Assembly (NCBI GenBank): GCA_012845835.1
Contig: JABAKD010000023.1
Coordinates: forward strand, 5,190,137-5,254,136
Length of the DNA: 64,000 nucleotides
DNA from: Undaria pinnatifida
Lineage: Eukaryota > Sar > Phaeophyceae > Laminariales > Alariaceae
Direction: 5' to 3'
This document shows, in pieces, positions 25,566 through 40,000 of the stretch (the stretch's first letter is position 1; every line of letters starts with the position of its first letter). Both the position numbers and the translations under genes were made by a program. Below the pieces are notes generated by a model. It searched no databases, was not told the DNA's origin, and was given only the letters and a program-made list of their open reading frames with translations.

Positions 25566-28051
25566 ATGTTTTCGTTTTCGTTTATGTTTTCGTTTTCGTT
25601 TTCATGTACAGTTTTTTTTCTTTTTTTTTTCTTTGTTCTTTTCTCTTTTCGAAATATCCCCCTTCGTACACACACCCGACTCGAAAAAGTTTCTGAATGA
25701 CGCCCGCCCTGGACCAGCATGCTCTCCACAGTCTACACTAGTACTATTAATAATCCGACACTTACTATGCGCATTTTAATTTTTTTGCATACGACTCCTC
25801 GTGTTTACGGCGGGTTTTTTTCCTCATTTCTTTTTCGTTTCTGTTTTCTCTTTCTGTCACGCAGGAGGCGGAAGGGGGCGACGTTTCCAAGTCCGCCGAT
25901 TCCATGAAGTTTTCAACAAATGGCGACGGCGCCGCGCAGGTAACAACGGAGAAGTAATTGTAATACATGGAGGATTTTAGGAATCGAACCCCAGGAAGAC
26001 GACCGTGGTTGGTTGTGAAGGACCTTCCTGCTATTTGCCGAGGGGGGGGGGGGCTACTATTACGGAGGACGATAGTAAATAGAACCAAATATTGTTAGCA
26101 AAAATAGATGAATATATAGGTCTTTGTCTCCACCGTAGGTCCTATTTACTAGGGTCCCCCGTAAATGCTATGATCAGATTAGGGGCTGTTACAGACACAG
26201 GCCACCCTTTCTTTGCAGGTTCTCTTCGAGGCAGATTCCACGTCGGCCACTACACTCACTTGTACTAGATAAGCTCTTGCATTTTAGTTCGACACTCGCC
26301 ATGAACGAACTGAGTAGCGTTCAATTCGGGGCGAGAGGCAAAAAGCATCATCCCCTTTTCCCCATACGCACATATATATATGCGCCTTCAAAGGCATTTG
26401 AAACCCTTTTATATATATATCCAGCCGTATCCCATATCTTACGCCTTGTTGGGCTCGGGGCGAGGCAAAAGCATCATACCCTTTTCCCTATACGCGCATA
26501 TGCCTTCAAAGGCATTTGAAACCCTTTTATATCCAGCCGTATCCCATATCTTACGCCTTGTTGGGCTCCCAAGGAAATACCATGACACTATTCCACCCTT
26601 TTGATTTTTTTCTTTTTGCGTGTTGATTCTCGCCGAGCACCTAGGCCATGTGGATGGGATCTTTCATCTCCGGTAGTACACGGCATTTTTTTTTTCTCCA
26701 ATAGCATTTTTTTTCCCCTCTAAATGAGGTTTTGTTTTGGGAGAGGTCCTTAAGCTCCAAAAAACAAGGAAAACTTCGGAGAAAAAATAGTGGTGCACAA
26801 TCTCTTATCATCGTAGCATGCGTCGATGACTCGAGTACATATGCTCCAGTCCTTTTTGTTGTTGTTGTTGTTTATCGTGGGTCTTCGTTAACTACTATGG
26901 TTGACTTCCTCCCTCAATAGCATCGATAGACACGAGGCGTGTTGGATTCATGATCTTTTGAAAAAAAAGAAAAAAACGATTTTCTGCGGCGCCAGCGTTT
27001 TTTTTTTCGACACGAACAGAAACTCGTGAGAGTTGTTTTTCTTTCGCGACACGGCGAGGACGGCTGCTCAAGTATTTTCTACTGTACTGTAGAGGCCTCT
27101 ATCGATATTTGGCAAGGGCAGTGTGTCGCTCCACTCGTATGCTATCTGCTGTATTCGCAGGTCAATTGGGAAGGGTAGTGTGTCGCTCCACGCGTGTGCT
27201 CTCTGCTGTACTCGCAGGGCTACGCACTTAAGACGCGTGGAGCCTCGAACGTGATCATCGATTCCTCTTGCACGGACCCCTCGGTGGCATATAAAGATTT
27301 CCAAATTCGTCGGCTTTTTGAAACAAGACTCGACATTTTCGAATAAATATATTTTGCTTTTTTTTCTTTCGCGACACGGCAGCTCCTCGCGTGTATCGTA
27401 TCCAACGCAGCGCTTCACGACTGCCGCTATAGTGTTAGGCTGTGTGAATGTTTACGCTCTTGGAATATACAACGCTCCGAACCACGTGCAGCGCTTCCGA
27501 AATTGCGAATTGAACCGTTTTTTCGACGACTGGCTGTGTATTGCGTGCCCGAGGGTGTGTCGTTTCGAGAACAACTCTTGCCATTGAAACGCTTTGAAAT
27601 AGAACGCTTCGAAAAACAACGACTGTTTTTTTTTAGCTACGAACTGCTTCGAATATACGGCTTCGAAGATAGCGCTTCAAAATATCGTTTCAAAAATAAC
27701 GCCTCCACTATATTGCGCATTCAAAACTAGTGGGTTTTAGCTATTTTTTTTTTTTCAAATATAGCTCGTCGAGTGCGAAACGTTTCCAATGCAGAGCTTC
27801 AATATTGCCGCTTGTAGCATGGCCCTTTCAATGTAACGCTTACAAAACAATGCTTCCAAAGTAACGCTTTGGCGTCGTAACGCATCTTCTAGTGTAATGC
27901 TTTAAAAAGGACGGTTCGTAAATAAGTCGTAACACATCTTTTATTGTAATGCTTCAAAAAGGACGCTTCGAAAATCCATGTCTCTCGGCGGTGCAACAGC
28001 TGGAACCCATCCATGCGAACCTTCGTCTTCGAATGTAACGCTTCCACTCGC

Positions 28052-28085
<34 letters not shown>

Positions 28086-31000
28086 TTATCCTCCGGCGGA
28101 TGGATGGGGAAAAATAAAGCTTTAGCTCACCACACTTCCACGTATTTTCATACGCACGCGTCGTGTGTCGATTTAACTCAATTGCTTTCGCAGCCCAACG
28201 CTAGCTGGCGCACCCTTCGGGTCCCATTGTAGGTATAGCGTAATCTGTCCCTATGATCAGTGGTCTTCGTGCTTCCACTCGCAACGCTTCGAAAAAGACC
28301 GCTCTTCCGATGTAAATTCTTCGACTCTTTTTATCGCTTCCAATGTAACTCTTCAAATAGAAGACTAAAAATGTGTAACGCTTCGGACGTAACGCTCCGA
28401 ATATAGCTCTTCAACGTTCGAAACGCTTCCAAAGTAAAACGTAAAACACGTTGCTAATAAATGTAACGCTCGAGGTAACGCTTCGACGTTAGGTAATTCG
28501 AAATTAGCACTCTGAATGTAACGCTTCGGACGTAACGCTCCGAATGTAGCTCTTCAACGTTCGGAACGCTTCCAAAGTAAAACGTAAAACACGTTGCTAA
28601 CAAATGTAACGCTCGAGATAACGCTTCGACGTTAGGTAATTCGAAAGTAGCACTCTGAATGTAACGCTTCAAGCGTAACGCTTTTCGAACGGAGCGCTTT
28701 TCTTCCCATGGCTCACCCACAGAGAGTGCGAAATTTACTTCGCAGCTCCGACCTGTTAGGTGGAGACATTCCATATCTCAGTGGTGGCACGCAGCCAGGA
28801 CCCCACTGTACCGCTACAAACGCTTTGCACCCATGTGTAACGCTTCGACTGTGATACTTTTGAACAAGGTAACGGTTCGAGTGTAGTAGCGCTTTATTTG
28901 TATCGCTTCCAAATGTGCAGCTTTTCCAACGTGACTCCTCGAAAGAACATCCGCTTATTATTGATAAATCACGTGTGACGCTTCGAACGTGACGCTTCAC
29001 AAGTAACGATTCGCGTGTTCGACGATTCGAGTGTAACGATTGTGAGAGGTGTAACGCATTTATGTGTAGCGCTGCACACCAACGCTTCGGATATGCACCT
29101 CTTTCCAACATGACTCTTTCCAACAAGAGCTTCTTAACAGAAAAAAGTATCCCCCATCGCCCGGCCTTGCCCCCCCCCTTCCCCCCCCCCCCTCCCCTTT
29201 CAGTACGAGATCTACTTCGAGTCTCCGACCTACCTGGCGGAAACTTTCCACGTCTCGGTGGCAGCACAGCTGGGACCCGACGACCCCGATGCCGCGGGCA
29301 CTCATTGGAAGATCGACATGTACGACTTCGGGGTAACCGACAGATGGAAAGTTGTCGGCGACCTGACAGGAGGTGCGTGTTGGGTGTCGCTTCAAATTCC
29401 TCTCTCCTTGTTTCAACCATGGCTTTTTTCACGGGTCATGATCCGATCCGCGGATCGAGCCAGCAAGCAGAGGAAGGTTTTGTTGCCAACATTTTTTTTT
29501 GCGGGTCGAGTCGGGCAAGATGATTCAAGAATCACACCGGCTTGGAACGGGTCGGGTCACTCCTACGGTTGTCACGAAAAATCTCACGGGGTCGGGTCGT
29601 GTCATCCCGACCCGCGAGTGGATAATCTGACCCGTGTGAGTGAAAAGCCCAAACTTTTCTAGCCCTCGTGTGGACACGGGACTTCCGCACCTTTTGCGCG
29701 CTTTCTTGGCATACCTATTGGTGTCCCCTGATTGCCCCACTTGCCACCCCGACGCCATCGTGTGTGTGATGGTCCCCTTCGTAAACAAGAAACACGAGGA
29801 AGAAGGTGTTTTTTTTTTTTCACAGCGTTTTCGAGCTGCCATGAAATACGCTCGTTAGAGAAAATCGCTTGTTTCGGGGGGGGCGGGGGGGCGGGGGGGG
29901 AGCGGGGGGGGGGGTACTCATTTGTTGCTTGCCTTTAATCATTTGACCATTTGACCATTAACCACGCATCCCTTTCGAGAGGGAGCGCCGTTTCTACTCC
30001 TGATAGAGATATCTCCAAGAGGTTGGCGCTTTAAGAGTACGTGTCTTCCATATATTACGCGAAAAAACTGTCTGCTAAACTTATCCACTCTGTTTCGCCG
30101 TCCGTAGCCACCATCTGTCTCCTAGGAAAGATACGGTTGGGGGGGGCATGTTAAGGGGGGCTTGTTAAGGGGGGCTTGTTAAGGGGGGCATGTTAAGGGG
30201 GGCATGTTAAGGGGGGGCATGTTAAGGGGGGGCATGTTAAGGTGGGCCATGTTAAGGGGGGGCGTACTAATTTGCTGCTTTCCTTAGTCATTTGACCGTT
30301 GACCACGCATCCCTTTCGAGAGAGAGCACCGTCCCTCTGCACCTAATAGAGACACCTCAAACATTTGGGCGCTCATTACGCTTCTTCCATATATATTGTA
30401 AAAAATTAAAATACACTCCAGCTGTGAGACCGAATATTTTGTCGAAACTAATCTTTGCAAGCTGTGTGTGATACTCCGATCGCGCGCATTACGGGTTGCG
30501 TGTCCTCATTAAGGATATAGCTCGGAGGCGACTCCCCTTGCAACTACAGTGTAGCTATCAGGGTCAACAGGGTGATGTTAGGCAGCCTGTGCGCGGAAAC
30601 TATCTACACTACATGTAGAAACTGTTTTATGTTTTATACCGTTTACCCAAGGTTCCTGTTCTATATCTCCTAGGATAGCGATCGTTTTCTCGCTACTGGT
30701 GGGGGGGGGGAAGGGGGGGGCTATCGTAGGGAATCAATCAGCCCACGGTACAGTAGTAGACGTGCATCGTCCCCCCCCCCCCCCCCCCCCCCCCTCCCAC
30801 TACCGGAAACCCTTTGGGGGAAAAACAACTTGAGGTTAGTGTAGGGAGTTTTTTTTGGGGGGGGCGGCTCTAAAGGGGTTTAAATGGGTTTATGTTTTAA
30901 GACAGGCCTCTATAAATCCCAAGAACTGAAGAATTGCAAAGAAGAGAAGAAGGAAAAAAAAAACGAAAAACGAAAAAAATAATGTACCGGGTACTCCGGA

Positions 31001-34000
31001 GATGAAAAAATTCCACATCTATCTATCTGGCCTCTGAAAAGAGGTTGAGTGTATATACAAAACAACCCCCCCCCTCCCAAAAAAAAAAAAGACGGAACAG
31101 AACAAGAATGACCTGCTTCTACTGACGAATACAAGTACCTGGTATGGGTCAAGCTGTCTAACCATTCAAAAACCGTTGCAGGGAAAAAAAAAAAAAACAA
31201 GGTGCCACACACACCTCTTACTCTACCGTACGTAGCGCACGTTTTCTTTTTCTTTTTCTTTCTTTTTTCTTCTTTTTGGCGCCAAAAAAAAAAAATGTTT
31301 TTTTTGCGCGAAACCGAAAATAAATGCAACACACACCGGAGTGTGATCAACCCCCCCCCCTCATCGAGTGACCTTTTTGGTCAGGTAAACCACATCATTT
31401 TTTTTTTTTTTTGCGAAACTTCTTCGTATTATCGCATTGCGCGGTAGCTATATCGTGATCTTTTAAGTTGTGGTAGATGCTCCAACTAACAACTGTAGAT
31501 CGTGATGTGTAAATACACAGCATTTGTTTTCGTGCTTCGTTCCCCGGTGCTGCCACATTTCTACGCGGGTCGACGAGGGGGAGGGTTGGAAAAGTACTGA
31601 AATATTCTCGAGATCAAAATGAGAGCACGTGTACCGTAAAGGGGATGGGTAGGAGGGCCCCCGCTCTGTGACCCCGGACCTGAGCTACTACTGGGAGGGA
31701 GGGCCAGAGTAGTTTGCGAGAGGGTAATAACTGAGCTACTACTGGGAGGGAGGGCGAGAGCAGTTTGCGAGAGGATAATGAAGGGTTGTTGCGCTTCTCC
31801 GAGCGGGCACATGCTACGATAATAATATCATAGCAGTTTGTTTGTTTTTTTTCCCCCAAACGTTTTGGTTGGCGAGCGATGGAGCACCTCAACCCAAAAT
31901 CGTCCCGGGAAAAAAGAAGAAGAAAAAACGCTAATTTGTTTATATAGTGCAAAATAATCATCGTAGTATATATACCTCATCCTTGATGAGGACAAACAAC
32001 CCGTAATACGCGCGATCGGAGTATCACACGCAGCTTGCAAAGATGAGTTTCGACAAAATATTCGATCTCGTACAGCACAGCTGGAGTATATTTTGTATTT
32101 TTATAATACACCTCGAGGTCATGCAGGCCTGGGACTGACGGTTCATCGGATGAGGAAATACTCCGGACACTCACAATGCGGAACCGGCCGGGCCAGCAGG
32201 AGTTTTTTTTCATATGTCACGGGTCGGTTCGGGTGCTCACCCTAAAGGTTGCCCTGTTTTTTCTTTCTGTTTCTTTTTTTTTTTTTGTTAAGATGCAGCT
32301 AAGCTCACTTAAGGGAGAGATCTACGAATAGGCCATCCGAGAAGATAACGAAAATAGTACCTACCTCGATGAACTCTCCCACAGGCCTACGTACCGTAGA
32401 TGTGTAGAAGAAAAAAGAAAAAGAGAAAATGTAGTCCAACACCTCGAGAGATCAGGGAGAAAGAAAAGTTTTTCCCCGGCAGCCCAAGGAGGGGAAAAAA
32501 AAAAAAAAGGAAAAGAAAAAGGAAAAAATGACATGAAAAATTGCTACCCCCCCCCCCCTACGAGTATGTACCAGAGCACGCCTCATCCTTAGTCCCCCGC
32601 TCCATCCCATATCCCCCTTTCTTTGTCGCTTTTTTTTTTTTTTTTTTTTGCGACTGACAGTGACCGCCTCATCGTGGGGTACTGTGGACCTGGCCCTTAC
32701 CGTGCCCAAGGCGGCTCACTTCGTCGACCCCAAAGACGGCCAGATACTGGTAAGAGAGTGTGCGTGTGCCACGATACACAGATATAGAGGAATCTACAGT
32801 AGATATCTAGCATACATATATATTAGCGCATGGGCCAACGGGTTTCTACGTCGGATTAAAGCGCCTTTAGAACTGGAAACCCGTTTTTTGGTCTCGCTTC
32901 GTCGACTCCAGAGACGGACAGATACTACTGGAAAAAAGAGAGAGCTTGTGTTAAGGTAATAGAGGGGTATTAGTCCGTTTGGCCACCTGCAAAAGGTTAA
33001 CCAATAGCTTACCCAAAATAAGCCTTATAACACTCTTCCCCCCTGACACGGCGGGATAGCAGATCGGCCGGATATACGGCGGACCTCTGTCAATATCCAA
33101 GCCGTTTCATTTCCTTGGGGATAAATATACCAGGGAGAGCATTTTTCAAGTTCGACATGGGGCAAAAGTCCAAAAAAAAGTTTATTATGGTGCATGTGGG
33201 ACTCGAACCCACGACCCAAAAAACTCATGGTCCTGTCGACGACGCCATTTGTCAAGGAAATTAGTGGGGTATTAGTCCGTTTGACCACTTGCAAAAGGTT
33301 AACCGATAGCTTACCCAAACCAAGCCTTATAACACGCTCCTCCCCTGAAACGGCGGGATAGCAGGTCGGCTGGATATACGGGCGGACCTGTCAGTATCCA
33401 AGCGGTCTACTTTCCTGGGTATACCGGGGAGATTATTTTCGACCTGGGGAAAGTCTGAAGAGGTTTTTGTTGTTGTTGTTGTTGTTGTTGTATATCTGGG
33501 CCACGGCTTTCTCTATCGGATCAAAACGCTTTTACAACTGGAAACCCGTTTTTTTAATTACGTTTCACTTGAAATTAGAATGGGACGCGTGCTACGGTAT
33601 AGAGGTAGTAAGGTATTACCTCTTTTTCGCTACGGTATAGAGGTAGTGAGGTATACCGTTTTTTGGCTGAAATGGTTTCTGAATGACGGGGCTTCCTTAA
33701 CCCAAAACCGTCGGAAATGCCGCGTGCTATGGCATAGAGGTATTAAGGTATACCGTTTTTTGGCTGAAATATTTTCTGAATGACGGGACTCCTTAACCCA
33801 AAATCGTCGGAAATGCCGCGTGCTACGGTATAGACGCATTAAGGTATACCTCTTTTTGGCTGAAATGGTTTCTGAATGAAGGGGCTCCTTAACCCAAAAC
33901 CGTCGGAAATGCCGCGTGCTACGGTATAGAGGTATTAAGGTATACCGTTTTTTGGCGAAAATGGTTTCTTGAATGACGGGGGCTCCTTAACCCATAATCG

Positions 34001-37000
34001 TCGGAAATGCCGCGTGCTACGGTATAGAGGTAGTAAGTTATACCGTTTTTTGGCTGAAATGGTTTTCTGAATGACGGGGGCTTCCTTAACCCGAAATCGT
34101 CGGAAAAAATATAAATAATAATAGGCCTTTTTTTTTTCCTTCTCATGATTCTCGCTGTGTACCCTGTACAGTGTAGCAGCTTTTATTTTGCTCCCCAAAT
34201 CAGTTTCTGAGTTTCTGGGGTTAAGAAGGAAAAATCTTGAGCTTTTTTTTTTCTTCTTCTTTTTATCCTTCGGCGGATGGGGAAAAATAAAGCTTTTACG
34301 TAGCTCACCACACTTTCCACGTGTTTTCATACGTACGCGTCGTGTGTCGATTTAACTCAGTTGCTTTCGCAGCCCAACGCTAGCTGGCGCACCCTTCGGG
34401 TCCCATTGTAGGTATAGCGTAAGCTCTTAAGCTCCGAAAGTGAGGGGCAGTGTTAAGAAAAAAAAATTGTGCAACTCTTCTACACGTAGCCGTAGCACGC
34501 TTCTTAGTACCCGGTATGTATCATAGGAAGGGATTTTGGGGTCCCGAAAGGGCGTTGTTACTGAACGCTCTTTTTGTGGGCGCGATAGAGGTTGTTCCCC
34601 GCAAGGAAATAAACGAGTGTGTGTTAAAATAATGGGGGACACAGAGTGCCCCCTGCAGGTAGGTCTGCCAATTGAGCAGGTCCTCGGAGAGTACTCACTT
34701 TCGTTCCTTCGTAGAGATATAGCTTTATTCGTTTCCACCAGAGCCCGGGATAGCTTCTGAGATCGGAGGCGCGTGCCTCCGATCTAAATCCTAACTTCCC
34801 CGAATATAAACCGCCAACCTTATCATACGAAACCCGTCCAAATGATCTCAAATTCGGATACTCTCAGGCCTTTCGAGGCCGTATCTTAGCATGTGCACGT
34901 TCTCCCGTGGCGTATGTGTGTGTGTGTTTTTCGTTTTTTGTTTATTTTTTTTTTAGCGGCGTTTTTTTTTTTTTTTTTCAACACACGGACCAAAAAAATG
35001 ATGTGCCTGGGGTGCTGCTGCTTTTATTCGATCCCAACACCCGTGTTTTACGGGTTCAAAAATGTGTTTTTTTTTAAATAGTAAAAAACAATCGCGCGAT
35101 CCTTGCTACTTTCCTACTGTTTTATTTTTGCTTGTTGTTTGTTGGCTTCGTCCGGATCATCGCGATAAAACCGTCTCTGCTTTTTACCCCCCGCGTGTCT
35201 GCTTTGCTTTGTTCTTTTTTGGCGCGATTGATTACGATAATCGCAAAACTTGGGGCTTTCTGCTGCTACTGGATCGCGGCAGCTTCGTCTCTACACCAGC
35301 GGCGCTTCCGCCTGGGAGGTGAGCGAAGACCGCTTTTGCTTGTTGTATCGCCATTCTGATGTACCTCTTTTTATTTTTGTCTTTGAAGTTTATATAGTAA
35401 AAGTAGTTTTGATTTTCATTTGTTAGTACACTGCTCTAAATAAATGTTACTTCATGTGTTTACGTACAGCAGTACTCATGCTTGTGTATCCTCTGGTGTA
35501 TGCTCTACTTGCGTATCCTCTGGTGTATGCTGTACTTGTGTATCCTCTGGTGTATGCTTTACTTGTGTATCCTATGGTGTATACCTTGGTATATATTTTG
35601 GTTAGTCCCGTCTCATGGGTACATTTTGATATATACCCAGAACTCTTTCTTTTTTCGTGCCGCTACATACATGGACTACTTTTTCGTACTGCTTGCAGAT
35701 AGACCGAGGCCACACGAAGTGGTTTGGTAGTGAACACAATGGAGTCCCCCCAGCTATTCAATAAAAAAAAAAATGAAGAAAAAATTGTGACCTCTATCGT
35801 AGCATGTATCCGAAAAAAAAAAAGGAGAGCGATCCGCAAGCGAAATGAATATTTTCGTTTTCTTTTTTTTCAAGCTCCGGAGTTGTGGTCTGGCTATGTA
35901 CGTGACCTCGTGGAGGTATAACATACAAATCGGTGAAAAAATTGCTGCCGTTCGCCGTCGATGTATCAAGAGAGGGGTCTCACCCAAGAGAGGCTGTCGA
36001 TGACTGCTCGCTGAAGCGACACGCCCTTTCCACACCTCTTCCGCTTTCTGCACTTGCTCTACCGCTCTGCCGAGTCTGGGACGCCAGAGGCCATCTCCCC
36101 GTTCGATACCGTCACAAATAATGCAACTCCCTCTGCAGATATAAGGGACGATCTTCGCTTGGCGCAGTCCAATAGAAAAACAAAGGCGCCGATTGTTGCG
36201 CTCGTATAAGTAAAAGAAGGTTTGCCAGAGAATACCATACCCACCGCCGGTGATACGCATTAAAATTACCCTTGCGTTTGGACGTCCAGGTTATGTACAT
36301 CGACCACATCGAGGTGTCCTGCGAGGGGGACCAGCAGAACGCGCCTACGGGCGCGCCTTCCTCCGATTCGTCGTCCGAGACGGACGCTCCTACAGAGTCT
36401 GTGGTCATGTTCGTCAAGAAAATCAAGGGAAAGAAGCTCAAGAAGGACCAGGACGACGGCACCGAGCTCGCCGTGAGTATACTCAAAAATACAAGTGCAC
36501 TTACTTGTGCGTGTTTTTTTTTTTTTGCGGATGTGTGTTGTATGCAATGCACTGTATGCGCTTTATTCGCGTACTCTTTCGCCAAAGCGCAATAGTTTTT
36601 TCTTGATGGTAACCGCTGTTTCATGATATTATGTGGATGTACTGCATAGAGGAACAAGAGCTTTAGAAGGGCCAGGATGACGGCGCCGAGCTTGTTTTTA
36701 TTTATTTTATATTATTTTTGTTGTTGCGGATGCACGGTTTTCTTCGGCTATGATATATACGTGTACCACTTTTAGTCTGTACATACTAATATTTTTTTCG
36801 TATGTATGGTGTATTGTTCCACTCCGGAGTGACTGGAACGGTCATGTGACCTCGGACTTGAACATGCGAGTTAAATGTGAGAAAAACTTCCAACTTTAGC
36901 CTCAAGATTAACTTTAACTCCACCTTCAGCTCTTAACTTCAACTTCAACTTCCACTTCACCTTCACCTTCACCTTTCAGTGGCACTTGAGGACGTAAACT

Positions 37001-40000
37001 CGAGTGCCAACAAAACAGAGGTGCTCCACAATCAACTCTAACTTCAACTTTTTCAACTTCCACTTCAACTTCCACTTCAACTTACATTTCCAATTTAACT
37101 TCAAGTTCCGCTTGAACTTCAAACCCCCATGTGTGGTCTCTACCGCACCGTTTTTTCGGGCGCTGTTTCGTTGGGCCGTTTTTTTTTGTTTTTTGTTTTC
37201 AGGCTTCGGAAGGGACGACAGACCCCAGCACGTCCGTCAAGTTCGCTTCGGTCGACGGCGCCGCAGAGGTACGAACATGGCTTTTTTCGTGTTTTCTTGC
37301 CGTCTAGCAGTACCGGTACATGCAAATATGCGCTCGGAACCTGTCTCTCGGCGGCCACAAGGGATGGAGTTTATTTTGCAGCTTTTGTGCAATGTACAAC
37401 AACCGGCCACTCCCGTTTCATGATGGTTGCTGGTGGCCTCGATCAAGCTTTCTCCCTCCCCTTTATGACCCCCCCCCCCCCACCCCCCCTCAAGGTGCTC
37501 TGCATCTCGAACGGAATGAGTGGTCGATGGTCAAATGACCTATGGCAAGCAACAAATGAGTACCCCCCCCCCCCCCCCTCCCCCCTCCCCGCGGCTCCAT
37601 GGTTTGCGCCGCCCCCCATACCTTACTGCTGCCCGCCCACAAGCTTCATACGAAATGTACCAGGCGCCACCTACGTCCGTGGGCGACGGGGCTTGACGGT
37701 GTCTCTTGTGGCTCATCTTGAAGAGAGTGCCGCCGTCGGCATTTTGTGGATGAGCATTAAAGTGTTACAATAACCCCCCCCCCCCCCCCGCCCCCTCACA
37801 TGTGTGCCCGTGTGGCACAACAATAGAGAATACGACTCACAAGAAAAGTAGGAGAATGTGAAATATACAAGGAGGAAACGGGATGTGTTCAGATATGAGG
37901 AAGTTAGACGACACGGTGGCATGGAAGAGTTTGGTAGACTATGGAGAGTAGCGAGAAAACGATCGATATCCTAGAGGAGATAGATGATCCATTGGCCGTA
38001 AGTACGGCGAAGCAGGAAAGGGGATAGGACAAGCAAACAGTTTCTGTGTAAATATATGGCAAAAGCGTATTGAGCGCCCAAATGTTGGAGGTGTCTCTAT
38101 GTAGGAGTAGGAACGGGTGCTCCGCCTCCAAAGGAATGCGTGGTCAATGGTCAAATGGTCAAATGACTTAAGGCAAGCAACAAATGAGTACCCCCCCCTC
38201 CCCGCCCCCCCCCTCCCCCTCCCTTCCCCCGCGCGCCTTTGCTGGGGTTGGAGTTTGTCGTGGTGACACCGCGGTAGAAACACGCCCGCTCATCACGTGA
38301 GCTGTGAACCACCAGGGTATACCGTCTATTTTTTTTTTCCTTCTCTTTTGTTTTTTTTCTTTTGTTCCATGTTTTGGTGGTACCCGAGGTGGTGGTTTGA
38401 CTTTGGATCAAGCATTATTGCGGAGTGGAGAAACTGAGTCCCGTGAAAGGGGGGATGGTATCACGTGTCTAGCAGTGTGCATATATATGGTAAGGCGCCC
38501 ACACGAGGGAGGTGCATAGTAGTGTGTCCCCCGTTTGCTGTCCCTGGGGATCGTCACACGAAAAAAAAAAACAAGCAACTTCGTTCAAAACATGCCGCAT
38601 CATCTCCGCGATAGATATACAAGAAAGTACGCTCGAAAGGTGCCGAGTTTCCGCCTCGCAAGTAAGTGGTTTGTAGCGGGGGGTGCAGCTCACCCCTTCG
38701 TGCGACCCGCTGAAAGACCTCACGGCGCTTCGCGCTTGATACAAGCAATGTCTGCGTGCTCGGCGAAAACCCGACGTGCTCTCCGTCCCGGCATAGTAGG
38801 GATGCGAAGGTCTATGGTCATACGACTACGGCCGTGCATGAATATCGAGTACACCCTCCCCTCTACCCCCCCCCCCCCCGCCCCGTTCCATGGAACCCCA
38901 CCTGAACCTTTCTGGTCGCCGCCCCCAAGAACGAGCTCTATTGTGCGTTACCCGCGCCCATCGGCGACGATTTGACGACTTGACGGTGTCTCTTGTGGTT
39001 CAGTTTCAGAAGTGCGCCACCGGTGGCAGTTTCGAAGGGTGCCACCGGGGTGGCAGTATATCGATGGATATCAAAGTGTGTACTGTAGCCAATTTCGTAA
39101 GGGGTGCAATATCGATTGACATTAAAGCTGTCAAAAAATAACCAACCTCCCTTTTTCAACTGCAGAATGGTGCCACCGGTGGCAAAATATGGAGATGAAC
39201 ATATTCTTGTGTTGTCACCGGTGGCAATATCTAAATATCTAGGCGACCATGAAAGTGCGTATACTACATATATATCCAACCCTCCCTTCCAAGGACTTTT
39301 TGACGAACTCCCCCCGGACTTTTTTAACCCATGTTTTTTTTTTTGACGCGTGCTACGATAGAGGTGTCCTATTTTTTTTCTGAAGTCAAGGAGAGCCCCG
39401 TCTTTCTTTTTAGAAAAATAATACCAAAATAGCCAAAAAGCGGTATAGCTTTTACGCATTCACTTCTGGAAACCCTTTTTTTGGGGTACAAATCCACTTG
39501 AATTTAGTATAGGGAGGGTTTGGGGGGGTCCAAAGGGGTTAAACAGTACCTCTATCGTAGCAAGCGTCGCCTGGAGATCGGAAAGGAGTCTGGGGGGACC
39601 TGTGGTGACCTTGAACCTTGTTGTAGTGAGGCGGTATTATCTAGGGGATCAAGGGGACAATGGTATCCACAAAATTTAGTGTAACGAGGGCGGTGTTATC
39701 TATAGGGGAAGGGCGACAGAGACGTATGTGTAAAAAAAAAAAAAAAAACAATTACGTGCCGATCCGACAGCGGGTGCGTACGTACATTTCAGCTCGTTAC
39801 GAACAACGCTTGATAAAAAACAAAACAAAAACAAAAATGTGTTAATGAAAGCTTGCGAGATTAATCTTAGGAAGGGGATAATAAGAAAACATCCCCGGGT
39901 CAAAAACCCACTGGATGTTTTTCAAATCATTCGATCTGTATCTGCATGATGACAAGATCCGATTCTTAAATGATTCTTAGGTCAATGATAACCCCCTCCC

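Larger units (their letters stand above)
27400..29060. repeat. Degenerate TAACGCTTC array, about 1.6 kb
   Basis: Dozens of CGCTTCGAA, TAACGCTTC and AACGCTTCCAA units at 10-25 bp spacing, with an 85-120 bp higher-order repeat (CGGACGTAACGCTCCGAATG, TAGCTCTTCAACGTTCG) at 28380-28680. It surrounds the broken copy of exon A2 and is interrupted by repeat L. Confidence 0.8.

Noticed and set aside
27230..27300. Possible exon after TACTCGCAG ([16 protein letters not shown])
   Set aside because: No matching donor in phase and no cassette partner. It lies in a region of short duplicated sequence (CTCCACGCGTGTGCTCTCTG).
33181..33250. Possible tRNA gene (T-arm and CCA seen on minus)
   Set aside because: The 5' half does not form an acceptor or D stem, and the same sequence recurs as part of a 300-bp dispersed repeat. 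It is a SINE head.
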